Part shown: one piece after another, positions 47,863 through 60,795 of the stretch
Layout: every line of letters starts with the position of its first letter
How positions within the stretch are numbered: position 1 is the stretch's first letter
NCBI GenBank assembly: GCA_028829895.1
Contig: CM054178.1
Location: 67,012,835-67,076,834, forward strand
DNA length: 64,000 nt
Source of the DNA: Sinotaia quadrata
Taxonomy: Eukaryota > Mollusca > Gastropoda > Architaenioglossa > Viviparidae
Reading direction: 5' to 3'
The notes under the pieces: generated by a model
The model's input: the letters and a program-made list of their open reading frames with translations, nothing else
What the model was told of the DNA's origin: nothing
Databases searched by the model: none
Made by a program: the position numbers and the translations under genes

Positions 47863-48231
47863 GGCAATAGTGGTTGGCTATTCCTACATAATCACATTTG
47901 AGCTGCATCCCCAAAATTTAAATTTCGCTTTTCTATTATTTAAACTCTGTTATTATTTTATAAAATTCTTATTTTTTTTTTACTCATCTTCTTAAATTCT
48001 TATCATTTCATTTCTATGTCTTATCATTCCGTAATGTTTTTATTGTCTATGTTTTATGTTAATTGGGGTGGTTAAGCACCTGGGGCTGTCAAGCGAGCTA
48101 ATTATTACACTGGCATACAAAACCAATAGTGTCTCTCTGTGTGTTCATCTTCATTCAGTTACATCATCAGGAACTTTCTTAAATGGGTTAGAAAGTGACG
48201 GGCGTAGGGCATGACAACACTGTACATTCTC
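47863..48231. other. No gene recognised
   Basis: AT-rich. Nothing recognisable. Confidence 0.5.
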
Positions 48232-48935
48232 TTCAGTAGCTGTGACACAATGCACTGAAAATACTCATTTTAGCAGCTTGGATACAATGCACTGAATACT
48301 CGCTTCAGTAGCTGTGACACAATGCACTGAAAATACTCATTTTAGCAGCTTGGATACAATGCACTGAATACTCGCTTCAGTAGCTGTGACTACAATGCAC
48401 TGAAAATACTTGTTTTAGCAGCTTGGATAAAATGCACTGAATACTCGCTTCAGTAGTGGTGACACAAAGCACTGCATACTCGCTTCATTAGCTCTGACAC
48501 AGTACACTGTATACTCACTTTAGTATCTCTGACACAATAGTTGCATACTCACTTTAGTTTGTGACACAAGGCACTGCATACTCGCTTCATTAGCTCTGAA
48601 ATAATGGACTGCATACTCGCTTCAAAAGTTGTGACACATTGCACTGCATACTCGCTTCATTAGCTCTGACAATGCACTACATACTCGCTTCAGTAGTTCT
48701 GACACATTGCACTGCATATTCGCTTCAGTAGTTCTGACACATTGCACTGCATACTCGCTTTAGTAGTTCTGACAATGCGCGGCATACTCGCTTTAGTAGC
48801 CCTGACACAGTGCACTACTCGCTTTAGTAGTTCTGACACAATGCATTGCGTAGTAGCTTTACTAGCTGTGATACAATGCACTACGTAGTCGCTTTAGTAG
48901 CTGTGATACAGTTCACTGCATGCTCGCTTCAGTGG
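48232..48935. repeat. About 36-bp minisatellite with a 71-bp higher-order unit at its left end
   Basis: The basic unit is near tgacacaatgcactgcatac plus tcgctttagtagct. At 48232-48440 two unit types (agctgtgacac... and agcttggatac...) alternate, forming a dimer of about 71 bp. To the right only the monomer is seen. Confidence 0.93.
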
Positions 48936-49327
48936 CTGCAACATTATACTTTGAGAACTACAAGCACCCCTTCTACAGACGCGGCTCGATCTAAACTCTC
49001 TCGGGTGATGCTGCAAGTCCTATTTTCAGCGGTGCCGCAGACCATCAGCAGCGGTACGTTCCAAAGACAAAATTGTGCTGCTTACGTCCATGTATAATTA
49101 ATCACAACATCTTTATCTGTTGTGGCGCTCCTTTCTGATACGCCATAGAAACGTCGACACGGCAACGTTGATTTCGGACGCGTCAACAGAAAGCAGACTC
49201 CGTATACAGTCGCAGTGCCGACCTCTTAGCATGGGTAGAGGCTGTTTTCATGACAACTGCTGACATGGGCGCTTTCAGTGGGCTGTATGTAGATTAATCA
49301 CACTTCATAAACTTGCTGGAGTACGCG

Positions 49328-49375
<48 letters not shown>

Positions 49376-49979
49376 AATGTATAAGTTAAAGGGAGATAAT
49401 TGTGTGTGTGTGTGCATGCGTGCGTGCGTGTGCGTGTGTGTGTATAAGTGTAAACAAAACAAAAAAATGTTTTCTTTGCCGTAGAACTTAGGATGCTAGT
49501 TGATGCAATTAAACCATTCTCTGACAGAAAGTAAACGTGTCCCCTCCCTACAAGGGAACAACAGCTGAGATGCTCACTCCACAATTATAACTTGAACCTA
49601 CAGACGTACCGTTTGAAGACCTAGACCATTTGACGATCTAGGCAAGTTGGTACTTCGAACGACAACGCTGAGTGCTTTTCATAATAAAGTAATAATGGCA
49701 AGTTGATTGTATAGATGATTAGACTGAAGAGTGGTCGTTTTATGGATAGAAATCACATACAATAGTTTGCGGTTCACGAATACATTTTTTTTCAGCTAAA
49801 GTGTTTGTGAATCGAGTGACCAATCCCATTCATTGAGGTCTTCTGACTGAATGATTTACTGAAGTCTGTCACTCCAATAAGACTGTAGTCCGATTTGATC
49901 ACGTTTGAGATTCTAACACTGAAAGTAGTATTTTGGAGGAGAAAAAAACTGCTGAAAAACACAACCCAGATTCAGATTT
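48936..49979. other. No gene recognised; GT microsatellites
   Basis: GT runs lie at 49328-49372 and 49402-49443. GTTTTCATGACAAC at 49244 resembles an RFX X-box. 48950-49270 is GC-richer but encodes nothing recognisable. Confidence 0.45.
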
Positions 49980-50105
49980 ACAGCTAGAGGTAGATCCAGG
50001 GATCCACGTCTAGAGGTAGATCCAGAGATCCACATCTAGAAGTAAATCCAGAGATCCACATCTAGAAGTAAATCCAGAGATCCACATCTAGAAGTAGATC
50101 TGACC
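49980..50105. repeat. 26-bp minisatellite, about 4-5 copies
   Basis: The unit is near ctagaagtaaatccagagat plus ccacat. Confidence 0.94.
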
Positions 50106-50454
50106 ACAAACAAACAGGAGAGAAATGATCACTATAGAGTACGATTACCGAAAAGAGTGCTATGATCGGGAAAGGGGGATCTGTCAACCAGCAAACAAGG
50201 GACGCTACCCAGAATATCAGCTGTAAGTGGTAAGCGGAATCAAAAACAACACAGAATTGAGAGAAGCTGCATCTAGATATTTACAGTAAGGCAGATATGA
50301 CGTGAGAGAGTGTGCTAAGTAGGTCAGCGACTTTTATATCATAAATTGCGAAACCACTCTCGGTCTTCATCAGAGTAGTTGAAATGTGACAAATGCCAGG
50401 AATTATTATAGGCACCTCTGAGAATCCATTTCATGAAAAGGTAAATGTATTTAT

Positions 50455-50843
50455 ACATTGAATGTCTGTAAATCTCTTACCGTGTTACTTAGCTGTAACA
50501 TATCCTGTCTGTAGATCTCTTACCGTGTTACTTATGAGCATTGTAACATATAGTGTCTCTAGATCTCTTACCGCGTTACTTATGAGCATTGCGTCTCTAG
50601 ATCTCTTACCGTGTTACTTATGAGCATTGTAACATATCCCGTCTCTAGATCTCTTACCGTGTATTTAACTTATGAGCATTGTAACATATCCCGTTTCTAG
50701 ATCTCTTACCGTGTATTTAACTTATGAGCATTGTAACATATCCCGTTTCTAGATCTCTTACCGTGTATTTAACTTATGAGCATTGTAACATATCCCGTTT
50801 CTAGATCTCTTACCGTGTATTTAACTTATGAGCAGTGTAACAA
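50455..50843. repeat. 52-bp minisatellite
   Basis: The unit begins tctagatctcttaccgtgta and contains cttatgagcattgtaacata. The right-hand copies are exactly 52 bp and near-identical, and the left ones are shorter or diverged. The array stops mid-unit at the left terminus of the hAT element. Confidence 0.95.
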
Positions 50844-52300
50844 CAGGCATGTCAAATAGGCGGTCCTTTACAAGCACACCTGCGGCCCGCACGAAGGTTT
50901 CTATAGCGCGAGCACATTTTATGTTCGTAATATAAATTTTAAAAAACAACGCAATTTTTAGATTTTATCGTTTTTGTGTGATTTTTTGGCAACTACTTTT
51001 AACTTCCGCGAATCACGCGCAGGTCATTAATAACTGTAAACAGAAAACTTTCTTTCAAAATTTCAAATGTTTTTGCTTTTAAAATGGCTATTGCTCCTCC
51101 AGCTAATTGAGAAAGGAAATTGAACGAAGAAAGGCGAGTGTTTCAAGAAAAGTGGAATTACAGTATTTTTGCACAACGGTGAACGGAAAGATACATTGTA
51201 TAATTTGCAACAACTGCATCGCCACGCCAAAAACAGTACAACTTGAAAAGACGTGAAACGAATCATCTATATTACGATAAATAGAAGGCCCAATGCATGT
51301 TTCAAGACTCAAGGAACTAAAGGCTAACTTGACACAACAACAGACCTGTTTTACGAAAATTCAGAAAGGGGATGTCGCTTCCGTTACTGCAAGTTATGAA
51401 TTCAGCCGAATGATCGCCATGAGTGGGAAATCTTTCAGTGAAGGAGATTTCGTAAAGCAATACCTTGTAAAAACAGCCGAAATTGTATGTCTAGAGAAAG
51501 CACACTTATTCAAAGACATTTCATTAACCAGAACACTGTTGCTGATCGGATTGATGAAATGTCAAGAGATTTGAAACAGTTGAAGGCTGCATCATCAAAG
51601 TTTGAATATTTTTCTATTGTTATTAATGAGACCGTTGACATCAGAGGAACAGCACAGCTTGCACTCTTCATCAAGGCCTGTGACAGTGAATTTAATATTT
51701 ATGAAGAAATGATTGAACTGGTCCCCATGCATGACACTACAACAAGCCAGGGCATCTTAGCAGGTTCTGCAGGACTATGGTTTTGATTTGAGTAAACTTG
51801 CATGCTTATCTACTGACGGTGCTGCGAGTATGGTTGGCTGACATTATGGTGTTGCTGCCAAGTTACGAACAAAAATAGAAAACTCGTATCCTGATCCATC
51901 ATTTGCACATTTTCACTGTATTATTCAGTAGCAGAATTTGAGTTCAAAGATTTTAAAATTTCATCATGTGCTTAGCTTAGTCACAAAGACAGCGAACTAT
52001 ATATATCAGAGGCAGTGCTCTCAAGCACCGTTAGTTCAGCCAGCTGTTGGAAGATATGAACAATCAGTTCACCGATGTTCCATTCTACACAGAAGTCCGC
52101 TGGTTGTCATGTTACAAAGTGCTGAAAAGATTCTATCTGTTGAGAAAAGAATTAATTATGTTTCTAGAGATGACATGCCATAACACAGATGAAATAAAAG
52201 ATGAAAGTTGTGACATTTTACTGGGAGATGACACGTTAATTCTCCACCAACCAAGGCTGACCGTAACCTTAGGCTAATCTCCAAAACCCCTTCTGACCGG
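50844..52300 (+). mobile_element. hAT transposon remnant, GTF2IRD2/ZBED-like transposase
   Basis: The left end CAGGCATGTCAAA at 50844 is followed by a tgcggcccgcac motif common near hAT ends, with tgtaacaa upstream as a possible target duplication half. Across frameshifts and stops the plus strand encodes the recognisable protein order. First a BED-finger region (CTTVNGKIHCIICNNC near 51160), then RLKELKANLTQQQTCF near 51305, ASYEFSRMIAMSGKSFSEG near 51390, and NTVADRIDEMSRDLKQL near 51530. Next come the RNase H-like block (INETVDIRGTAQLALFIKA near 51620, first acidic residue retained as Glu context), LSTDGAASMVG near 51810, an FHCIIHQQNLSS-like stretch near 51910, and FYTEVRWLSCYKVLKRFY near 52080. 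The finger's His side, several frames and the C-terminal domain are broken. No right terminus was found. A dead copy. Confidence 0.87.
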
Positions 52301-53455
52301 CCCCACATGTTAGAAAGATGGACAATAGATAACGTAGAACACTATAGAAGTGGTCGAGAAGATAGCTCCGAGCCCCCTGATACGTACAGCCAAGTATATA
52401 AATTAAATTCAGGTGGCTACAACATATAACATGTAAGTGAGCCACACGAGTGGTCTAAATCTCAGTATTAAAATATATTTAAAGAGAAATAAAATAAGAC
52501 AGAATGTGGTTACATATAGTGAATAGTTCGATGGCTATAATTAGAGTTTATAAATGTATCTCATTCATAATCATGACCATGTAGTGTAGTAACAGATACT
52601 TTGTGGCCTATGTCCCTCTTATGCTTATTTGTGTTCTGTTCATATGAGTGACATTGGGAGATAAGCTCTGAGAGAACTCTGAGAGAAACTGTACGGTTGT
52701 TGATTGAATGGCCCACTTGTCTCAGGATGTGCCTGACATTGTCGTCTATGGTCCTAATAATTGTTGTAGTGGTAGCACACATGGTCAATTGAACCATGGT
52801 CTCTGGCCTGTGGGTCATTCCACTATGGCATCTGGCACTGCTTCACAGATCAGCGCTCATCAAGAGTCAACGTTAGAAATAAGGTGCCAATCTGCCAGTA
52901 AAAGCACATAGACTAAGTATTTGCCCATGTGTTCCCTGACAGAACACTTGCATACGTGGTCATCATAATATCTAATATCCTAAGTGAAATGTATGGCAAT
53001 ACAAAATATGTTTAAAGTTAAGAATGAATATAGATATAATATTTAGTTATACAAACAAAACCACATACATTCAGCAGTAATATACACAATGGATGGATTC
53101 CTGCTGCGTCAGTAGCCAACAATAAGCATGGTAGCTGCCATGCAGTATGACTATAGCCTATTAACACCAAGAGCCAAAGCACATGTTGCCACAATGGTCA
53201 GATGCATTGGACTCCGAATAACAGGTAGGTTTCTGGTACACGCATTGCATGCGATTGAGCTTGCCCTCTGAATGGTCAGTTTAAAGTGAGTTGCTACTCA
53301 GCCTGTTCTCTAGCCTAGGAAAAGGGTCAACTGTCCCTCAGTTAGGTATGATTGTAGTCTATTTTTAGAGGAGGGTGGGTGTTGGCGACATAATGCCATT
53401 ATATGTCACTGTGGAATGAAAAAATGTGTGATTAGATAGATAGATGGATGGATGG
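52301..53455. other. No gene recognised
   Basis: The start may be the 3' end of the hAT copy. The rest is unique-looking DNA of moderate GC with no recognisable domain, ending in a short GATA/GGAT run at 53435-53463. Confidence 0.4.
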
Positions 53456-54020
53456 ATGGATGAAACTAATTCTGTTATATGTAAAGAGATTCTGGGATAT
53501 GAATATATTCTGCTATTTACTAATTCTAGTATTTATAAAGAGATTCTAGGATATGAATATATTCTGGCATTTATAAAGGGACTCTGGAATATGAAACCAA
53601 CTCTGATATTTATACAGAGACTGGGATGTGAAACTAATTCAGGTTATAAGAGACTGGGGTTTGAAATTCTGGTATTTATAAAGAAACTAGGATATTAAAT
53701 TCTGGTATTTATAAAAGGACTGGGTTATTAAATTTAGTTATTTATAAAGAGACTGGATATTAAATTTTGGTATTTAAAAAGTGACTGGGTTATTAAATAC
53801 TGGTAGTTATAAATAGACTGGATATTAAATTTTGGTATTTAAAAAGTGACTGGGTATTAAATTTTGGTATTTATAAAGAGACTGGGTTATATTAAATTTT
53901 GATATTTATAAAGAAACTGGGATATTAAATTTTGGTATTTATAAAGAGACTGGATATTAAATTTTGGTGTTTGTAGAGACTTGGAAATGAAACTAGTTCT
54001 GGTATTTATAAAGAGATTGG
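53456..54020. repeat. About 32-bp minisatellite
   Basis: The unit is near actgggatattaaattttgg plus tatttataaagag. About 16 copies with indels. Confidence 0.92.
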
Positions 54021-54799
54021 GATATGAGAACTAATTATATTATTGGATATGACAACTAACACTAGTTTACATAAACTGTCTCTGGAATTTTAAAAATAAT
54101 TGTAGGCTATATAAACAAATTCTAGACTGTAAACACTTGTGCTTGGAGAAGAAAAATAGTTTTTTGAAATGATGCGAAAACAAATTCTTACTCCAGGGAT
54201 ATAAAACCTGACACTGTGGATTAAGAATTAATCTAAATTTTAAAAACTAACTTTGACGTATGAACAAGATTTTTTTTGTATGTTCTTTCTTTCTTAATTC
54301 TATGTTTCTATGCAATGGAGTGTTAATTGACTTTTAGTGTTAAAGCGACGTGTGTTCGTTCCTTGTTTAGTTTTTATCTTTTTATTGGTTTATTTTCTGT
54401 TTTTCTCACATACGTTTACGTGTTAAGCCGACGAAAACAAGTTCGATAGTTTCAGTTGAAAACCGTTTATTTTTATATTTGCATTTACTTGTTTCTTTCG
54501 GTGTTTCATCTGTTTGTTGAAAGCTGGCTGTTTCCATGACAACAGGCTCAGTGCTCAATCATTTTCTCAAAAGAAAAAAATCAACTTCAAAATCGAAAAG
54601 AATCAGGAAACAACCCAAACGCCAACACTACAGTCCAAGTCGACAGTTTGAGTAGGTTTCTTGTTGTTGCTGTTGTTGTTTTCTTATTTGTTGGTCGAGT
54701 CAGTTATATTTTTAACTGTTATTTTTGTGGATGGGTAAATATAAGGATGTGCTATATTGTGTTTGCATACATCTACTCTAATGGTGGACAAGTACACTA
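54021..54799. other. No gene recognised
   Basis: AT-rich. GTTTCCATGACAAC at 54530 closely matches an RFX X-box. Nothing else. Confidence 0.45.
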
Positions 54800-55090
54800 C
54801 AGTGGACATAACAGTCACCCACATCTGAGTATGGTGGGCATAAATCACCCACATCAGAGTATGGTGGGCATAACAATCACCCACATCAGAGTATGGTGGG
54901 CATATTAGTCGGCCACAGCAGAGTATGGCGGACATAAAAGCTGTACACAAGAAGAAAATTGTTGATGGCATATGAACTGCCTGCTTGCGGAGAAGGGTGG
55001 ACATAAGAGGTGTTCACTGGAAGAGTGTGGTGGAAATAAGAGTTGATCACAGAAATGGCGGTTGTCCATAGGCAGAGCAGGGTTACATAA
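54800..55090. repeat. About 32-bp minisatellite, degenerate to the right
   Basis: The unit is near cacccacatcagagtatggt plus gggcataac. About five good copies and several decayed ones. Confidence 0.85.
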
Positions 55091-55107
55091 TAGACGACTG
55101 CAGGCAG

Positions 55108-55637
55108 ATAATGTGACCTAATTACTCTCTACAGTTACACATTTTGACCTAACTGCTGTCCACATGTACAAAATGTGACCTAAGTACTGTCTACAGTTAC
55201 ACACATTTTGACCTAACTGCTGTCCACTGGTACAAAATGTGACCTAAGTACTGTGTACAGTTACACATTTTGACCTAACTGCTGTCCACAGGTACAAAAT
55301 GTGATATAAGTAATGTCCACAGGTACAAAATGTGACCTAAGTGCTAGACATATGTACAAAATGTTATCTAAGTACTGTCTACAGGTATAAAATGTAACCT
55401 AATTGTTGTCTACATGTACAACATATGAACTAAGTACTGTCCACAGGTAAAAAATGTGAACTAAGTAATGTCCACGTGTACAGGATGGACCTAAGTACTG
55501 TCCATGGGTACAAAATGTTACCTAAGTACTGTCCTCATGTACAAAATGTGAACTAAGTAGAGTCTTCAGGTATATAATGTGGACTTAATTAATGTCTACA
55601 GGTATATAATGTGGACTTAATTAATGTCTACAGGTAA
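55108..55637. repeat. 31-bp minisatellite
   Basis: The unit is near gtacaaaatgtgacctaagt plus actgtccacag. About 17 copies. The dispersed repeat copy begins directly at its right edge. Confidence 0.94.
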
Positions 55638-56590
55638 TGTGACGCCTACGCCACCTAGTTCAGGGTTATAATTAATATTTAATCACCATAATTAATTAGA
55701 AGTGATGAGAATCTTAATTTATGTCATTAATAATTCTCTAGAAGACACCACACGTCTCTCTCTCACTTGGCGGATATGCAGGCGCTGTAAACGTTTTCTC
55801 TCTTCCACAACATTAAAGACAAACATTTACCATCACACAATATTTCTGTAGGTGGAAAACGTCTTACCCGTCTTTTAATCTATTTTTTAGCGAGCCCCCA
55901 TCCACCCATTTTCTTCTCCAACATAAGGTTATCGATATGTGTAAGAAGGTCAATAAATTTAACAATAAATTTATTAAATCAACAATCAAATATACAACAT
56001 ATGAATATAATCAAAAGAGCATTGACATTTATATCACTTCACAACCATTTTCAATTAATGCTGGACAATTGTTCAGTTTATCCTAGAATAGACGTAAGCA
56101 GTCAATTAATCATAAATACATAATCATATTCATGGCTATCATCACGCAAATGAGAGTAGAGATTCAGAGAAATAATTAGTCAATGCACATAACCTTTACA
56201 AAGATGGCGGCTGTCACTGACACGAGTTTCACAGTCATGCTATTTGCAACAAGTCACTCCCTTTCATATTTAGGTGAGGTACCATGTTACCCTTCTAGAG
56301 GTATGTTAAATAACTGTTCGACAATCTTTCACTCACCCTAGAGAATGCCCTAGAGAATCATCATGAATTTCACATATACTTTCAAGCATATCAGTAGGAA
56401 TGTTCTTGATTTTCCGTGTGTGTTTACTCAACACACCATGAGGAACATTCAAAATAATCTTCATAAATTCTCCAGATCAACCTCAAGCCATAATTGTCGC
56501 AAATTTGGTACTCGAATGGAATTCACAGGAATCAACTTACAGCAACACGTTTTACTGCTAATATGACGACAATGCTGGATTCATCATCAT
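55638..56590 (+). mobile_element. Dispersed repeat family, left part
   Basis: Starts TGTGACGCCTACGCCACC and aligns with the reverse complement of about 21000-21937. Blocks shared with other copies are agtgatgagaatcttaattt, the gtaaacgttttctct region, the caataaatttaacaataaat region, and an aggaacattc/agatcaacctcaag section. It ends at the GATA microsatellite, where the longest copy continues into its right part. No coding sequence. Confidence 0.85.
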
Positions 56591-56873
<283 letters not shown>

Positions 56874-57554
56874 GATGGATGGAATGATAGATGAATGGTG
56901 GATTACCTCTATAATTAGATTACCAATATATGTAAGTTGCGAGTAGAACTTAGTTTCTATTCACGTAATACTCCGGCACACTGACGTCATCTTTACACAG
57001 AAGCCACAATTGTCTTTGCGTCACTAATACACTGAAGACACCATTGTGCGTGTCACCAGTGAGTGGAAATCACATGTTCACGGAAAAAGTCACCAGTGCC
57101 AGCTCTACTGTTCTTCCTAAAGTTCATATTTTATTTCACGGAAGTTACATCGAATGGTAAATAAATTGTAAGAAATAAAACAAAAATCAATCATTTGGGG
57201 GAAAGGGGTGGGGTACATTTGTTTCTTTTAAAGTGAATTCAAGCAAAATGTTTGTAATTACACAAAGCCCGACGTGATATTTTATTTTATTTTCAAATGT
57301 TTTCTTCGAGGGTTGGGTTAATTTTCCTTTCTTTATTTATATTTTATTTGGAGAGAAGTGGGGTTTTTTTTTAAGGCCATTACGTCAAGAGTAGGCGCCA
57401 TGATGTCTGGAACCGTTTATTGATAATAATGGAAACATTGTCAGAGGATGATAATTTTTTTTTTGCATGGAGTAACTTTCTCTACAACCAACGCCAAAGT
57501 TGCCGTTACATTAAGCGCTTCGTGGTTTCTCAGCTGTCATAGTACTTGTATACG
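56874..57554. other. No gene recognised
   Basis: No recognisable content. Confidence 0.5.
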
Positions 57555-58085
57555 TCCAGTGTTTTATACTTTTTCTATTGAGTTATGTCCCAGTGTTTTA
57601 TACTTTTTCTATTGAGTTATGTCCCAGTGTTTTATACTTTTTCTATTGAGTTATGTCCCAGTGTTTTATACTTTTTCTATTGAGTTATGTCCCAGTGTTT
57701 TATACTTTTTCTATTGAGTTATGTCCCAGTGTTTTATACTTTTTCTATTGAGTTATGTCCCAGTGTTTTATACTTTTTCTATTGAGTTATGTCCCAGTGT
57801 TTTATATTTTTTCTATTGAGTTATGTCCCAGTGTTTTATATTTTTTCTATTGAGTTATGTCCCGGTGTTTTATACTTTTTCTATTGAGTTATGTCCCAGT
57901 GTTTTATACTTTTTCTAATGAGCAACGTACCATGTTTTATACTTGTTATGTCCCAGTGTTTTATACTTTTTCTAATGAGCAACGTACCATGTTTTATACT
58001 TGTTATGTCCCAGTGTTTATACTTTTTTCTAGTAAGTTTGTCCAGTGTTTTATACTTTCTCTAGTCAGTTCAGTTCAGAGTGTTA
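57555..58085. repeat. 34-bp minisatellite with a higher-order variant
   Basis: The unit is cccagtgttttatacttttt plus ctattgagttatgt at exact 34-bp steps (57589, 57623). About 10 nearly identical copies are followed by two copies of a longer compound unit containing ctaatgagcaacgtaccatg, and then decayed copies. Confidence 0.97.
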
Positions 58086-59900
58086 TATTTTCTCTGCTCC
58101 GATAATGCAAGAGAATTGCATTCAGTGCTTTCTACTTTCTGTACTGCCAGTAAGCGAGTGAGTTACCTTCAGTGTTTACATTTTCTCCATCAACCATAGT
58201 GCAAGCCGAATTATGTTCTGTAAGTTGTAAAGTCTCTACATCATCTTGTTATGTGAATTTTTTCTTATAGACAATGTTAAATATCACTTTGTTATTTGAA
58301 AAATATGAATATTATAGAGGCGTTAAATATCATATTGTTATTGGGATTTGTGCTTTGATACAATGTTAGATATCGTCTTGTTACATAGTATTAAATATCA
58401 GATTGGTAACTGAAATATAGTCAGGTTGTACACAGAGATAGAATAATGCTAGATTTGTGATTGTTACATACGGAGTTAGCTATCGACATTTTATGTGGCT
58501 CGTTTTTCAATACCATTTCCGAATATGATAGTGTCTCACACAGTTTATCAATTAAGCTGATTGTGGGAATGTTTATATGCAATGCAGTTTTAAATGCTAT
58601 TTTGTTATATATCGCAAATTGCTTGAAGTGAGAAACAATATGTACGCTCGACTTTCCATTTGACTACTTTCACTGTCTTTCTCTGAAAACAGCCACGTAC
58701 ACACAGCAGGCACACAATTAATTATTTGTATTTGTTTTGTTGTATCGTGGCAGTCCTGTTTTTTTTTCAAACACCTTTGCTAATCGCTGATGAAATAAAA
58801 AATAACAGTACAGGTATTTATTTCATTTAATCTCTTTCTCCCTCTCATTCGCCTCTATCTATCTATTATGATCTTTGTGTCTGTGTGTCTGTGCGAGCGA
58901 ACGTGTGTGCGTGATACGTCACTGTGTGTGCATGAGCGAGCGAGCGTGCGTGTGTGTTTGAAGCAAAGTTGTCAACGTTGTTTTAAGTCTTCCATATTTT
59001 TCACTTCTTTAGTCACCATTCATCACTTACAAGTGCACAAATTGTCTTCATGTCTAAACTTACTTCCACCAGAACAGTGTATGCAATGTTTAATAATTGC
59101 GCTTCATATCCAATAACACATTGAAAAGCTGTCAGTAGCTATGCTGGCATCTTTGTGCTCACAATACACTGAAAATAATCAATCGCGGCCGCTCCAGTCC
59201 TTTCGAGGTTCGTTCGATAATCTCATACCAGATTCTCAGGCCACTTTCTACAACAGTTCTGGCCACACTTGTTGCAAACAGAACACAGAAGGGAAAATGC
59301 TAAATCGAGGTCACCCACAAAACGTAACGTCTGCCTCCAGCCAGACCCTGTGCCTGGCACAGTCTGGCATTTCTAAACTGCCAAGGCCGCATTGTTTAAT
59401 AGAAATGTACGGGCGTGCTGATACATGCAGAAAGTGGTTTCATTTAATTACCGTAAGAACTGAGAGAAAACAAACCCCGGGTCAAAAGGGGAGAGAAAAG
59501 CGTCTGAAACAAAACTATTTGAAGAGGGGGGATGGGGGCGAGGGATTGGGGGCGACAGATACGAAGACAAATAACACTTCGGATTAGAAGACAACGGCTG
59601 ACTAATAACGTTTTCTTTGTTGTTGGGTTGGTTTTTTTTGTTTTGTCTCGTTAGTTCGATTCCCCTCACCCCACCCCACCCTTTTTTTTTTTACATATAT
59701 AATTTTAGAAAAGAACTGGAGTAAATCACTAATGTGGAAGTTTAGACATGTGCCTGATTTGTAGATTAAGAAATATTTGTTGACACACTTAGTCCATCTT
59801 GGCACATTTAAAAAAAAATATTACACGAACGCAAGCGCGACATACATCACTAATGCAAATAATTTGAAAAGGTAAAGAAGGACGTGCTGAAGTGGTGAGT
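58086..59900. other. No gene recognised; diverged repeats near its left end
   Basis: 58225-58420 has recurring gttaaatatcactttgttat blocks. 58865-58960 is GT-rich. The frame 59141-59587 (148 codons) is not repeat-derived, but it shows no domain, signal peptide or transmembrane segment that I recognise. Confidence 0.4.
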
Positions 59901-60135
59901 CGGTGATGCCCTCGGATTTTTAAAGTGCTTCAAACTTGGATAGGTTAGGCTAAAGGAGCGTTCACATAAAGCAATTTCCAGCGAACTCCACAAATGAAGG
60001 ACGTTTCTTGTTGAATGCTTGATGAACTCGGTGACGCCCTGGGATTTTTGTAGTGCTTTCAACTTGGATTGAGCTTAGGCTAAAAGTAGCGTTCACCCAA
60101 AGCAAATTCCAACGATCTCTACAAATGAAATTTAC
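59901..60135. repeat. 128-bp diverged direct duplication
   Basis: Copies at 59901 and 60029 start cggtgatgccctcggatttt and cggtgacgccctgggatttt, and both contain an aggctaaa..agcgttcac block. About 80 percent similar by eye. Confidence 0.88.
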
Positions 60136-60602
60136 AAATGTGCTGCCGAAAGTTAAATCAAAATCCTATGTAGTCATACTCTCCTATCATAAGCCGAGGA
60201 CACGCCCATCAAAATGTTTATCTCTGTGAGATCTGTTTTTGTTTCTCAAAATTCCAATTCTTTAAGATTTGCTGATAATACACAAGCTATTATTTTGAAA
60301 AGAGGAATTTACCTGAAGTAAAAAAAAAATATTTTCTGAATACAGAAATTATGAACTTACTGTCTCACTGACAGAAAAATGGCCTTATTATACAATCCAC
60401 GATTGGCAATCTAGGCTTTGGAGACGAAAAAGAATAGTACATAATTTAATGTTGGTGCCTTGGATGTGGAAAAATGTCTGCAATTTAAAATAGATGTCTT
60501 TGGGGTGCAGGAAAATAATCTAAGGTTTGAAAGAGGTACCTAGATGCAGAGAAAATAGTTCAAGGATGGAAAAAGGTCTGGGAGTAAAAATAGTGCTCCA
60601 AG
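60136..60602. other. No gene; degenerate repeats at the right end
   Basis: 60460-60600 holds recurring gtctggg/gatgtggaaaaatgtctg-like motifs at about 45-bp spacing, a decayed array that stops at the dispersed repeat copy. Confidence 0.5.
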
Positions 60603-60795
60603 TGTTATGCCTTCGCTGCCTAGTTAATGTGATTATTTTTAATTAATTAATCGTCCATAACTAATTGCAAGTGATGAGAATCTTAATTTATGTTATTAAT
60701 ATTCTCGTCTCTCTCACTTGCTGAATATGCGGGTGCTATAAACGTTTTCTCTCATCCACAACATTAAAGATAAGCATTTATGGTCACACAATCAA
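60603..60795 (+). mobile_element. Dispersed repeat family, truncated left end
   Basis: Starts TGTTATGCCTTCGCTGCC and matches the first ~195 bp of the copy at 55638, including agtgatgagaatcttaattt and ataaacgttttctct. It then stops at the start of the next array. Confidence 0.82.

Noticed and set aside
59141..59587. 148-codon open frame not made of repeats
   Set aside because: The longest non-repeat frame, but no family, signal peptide or membrane segment is recognisable, and its length is compatible with chance in 64 kb. It needs transcript evidence.
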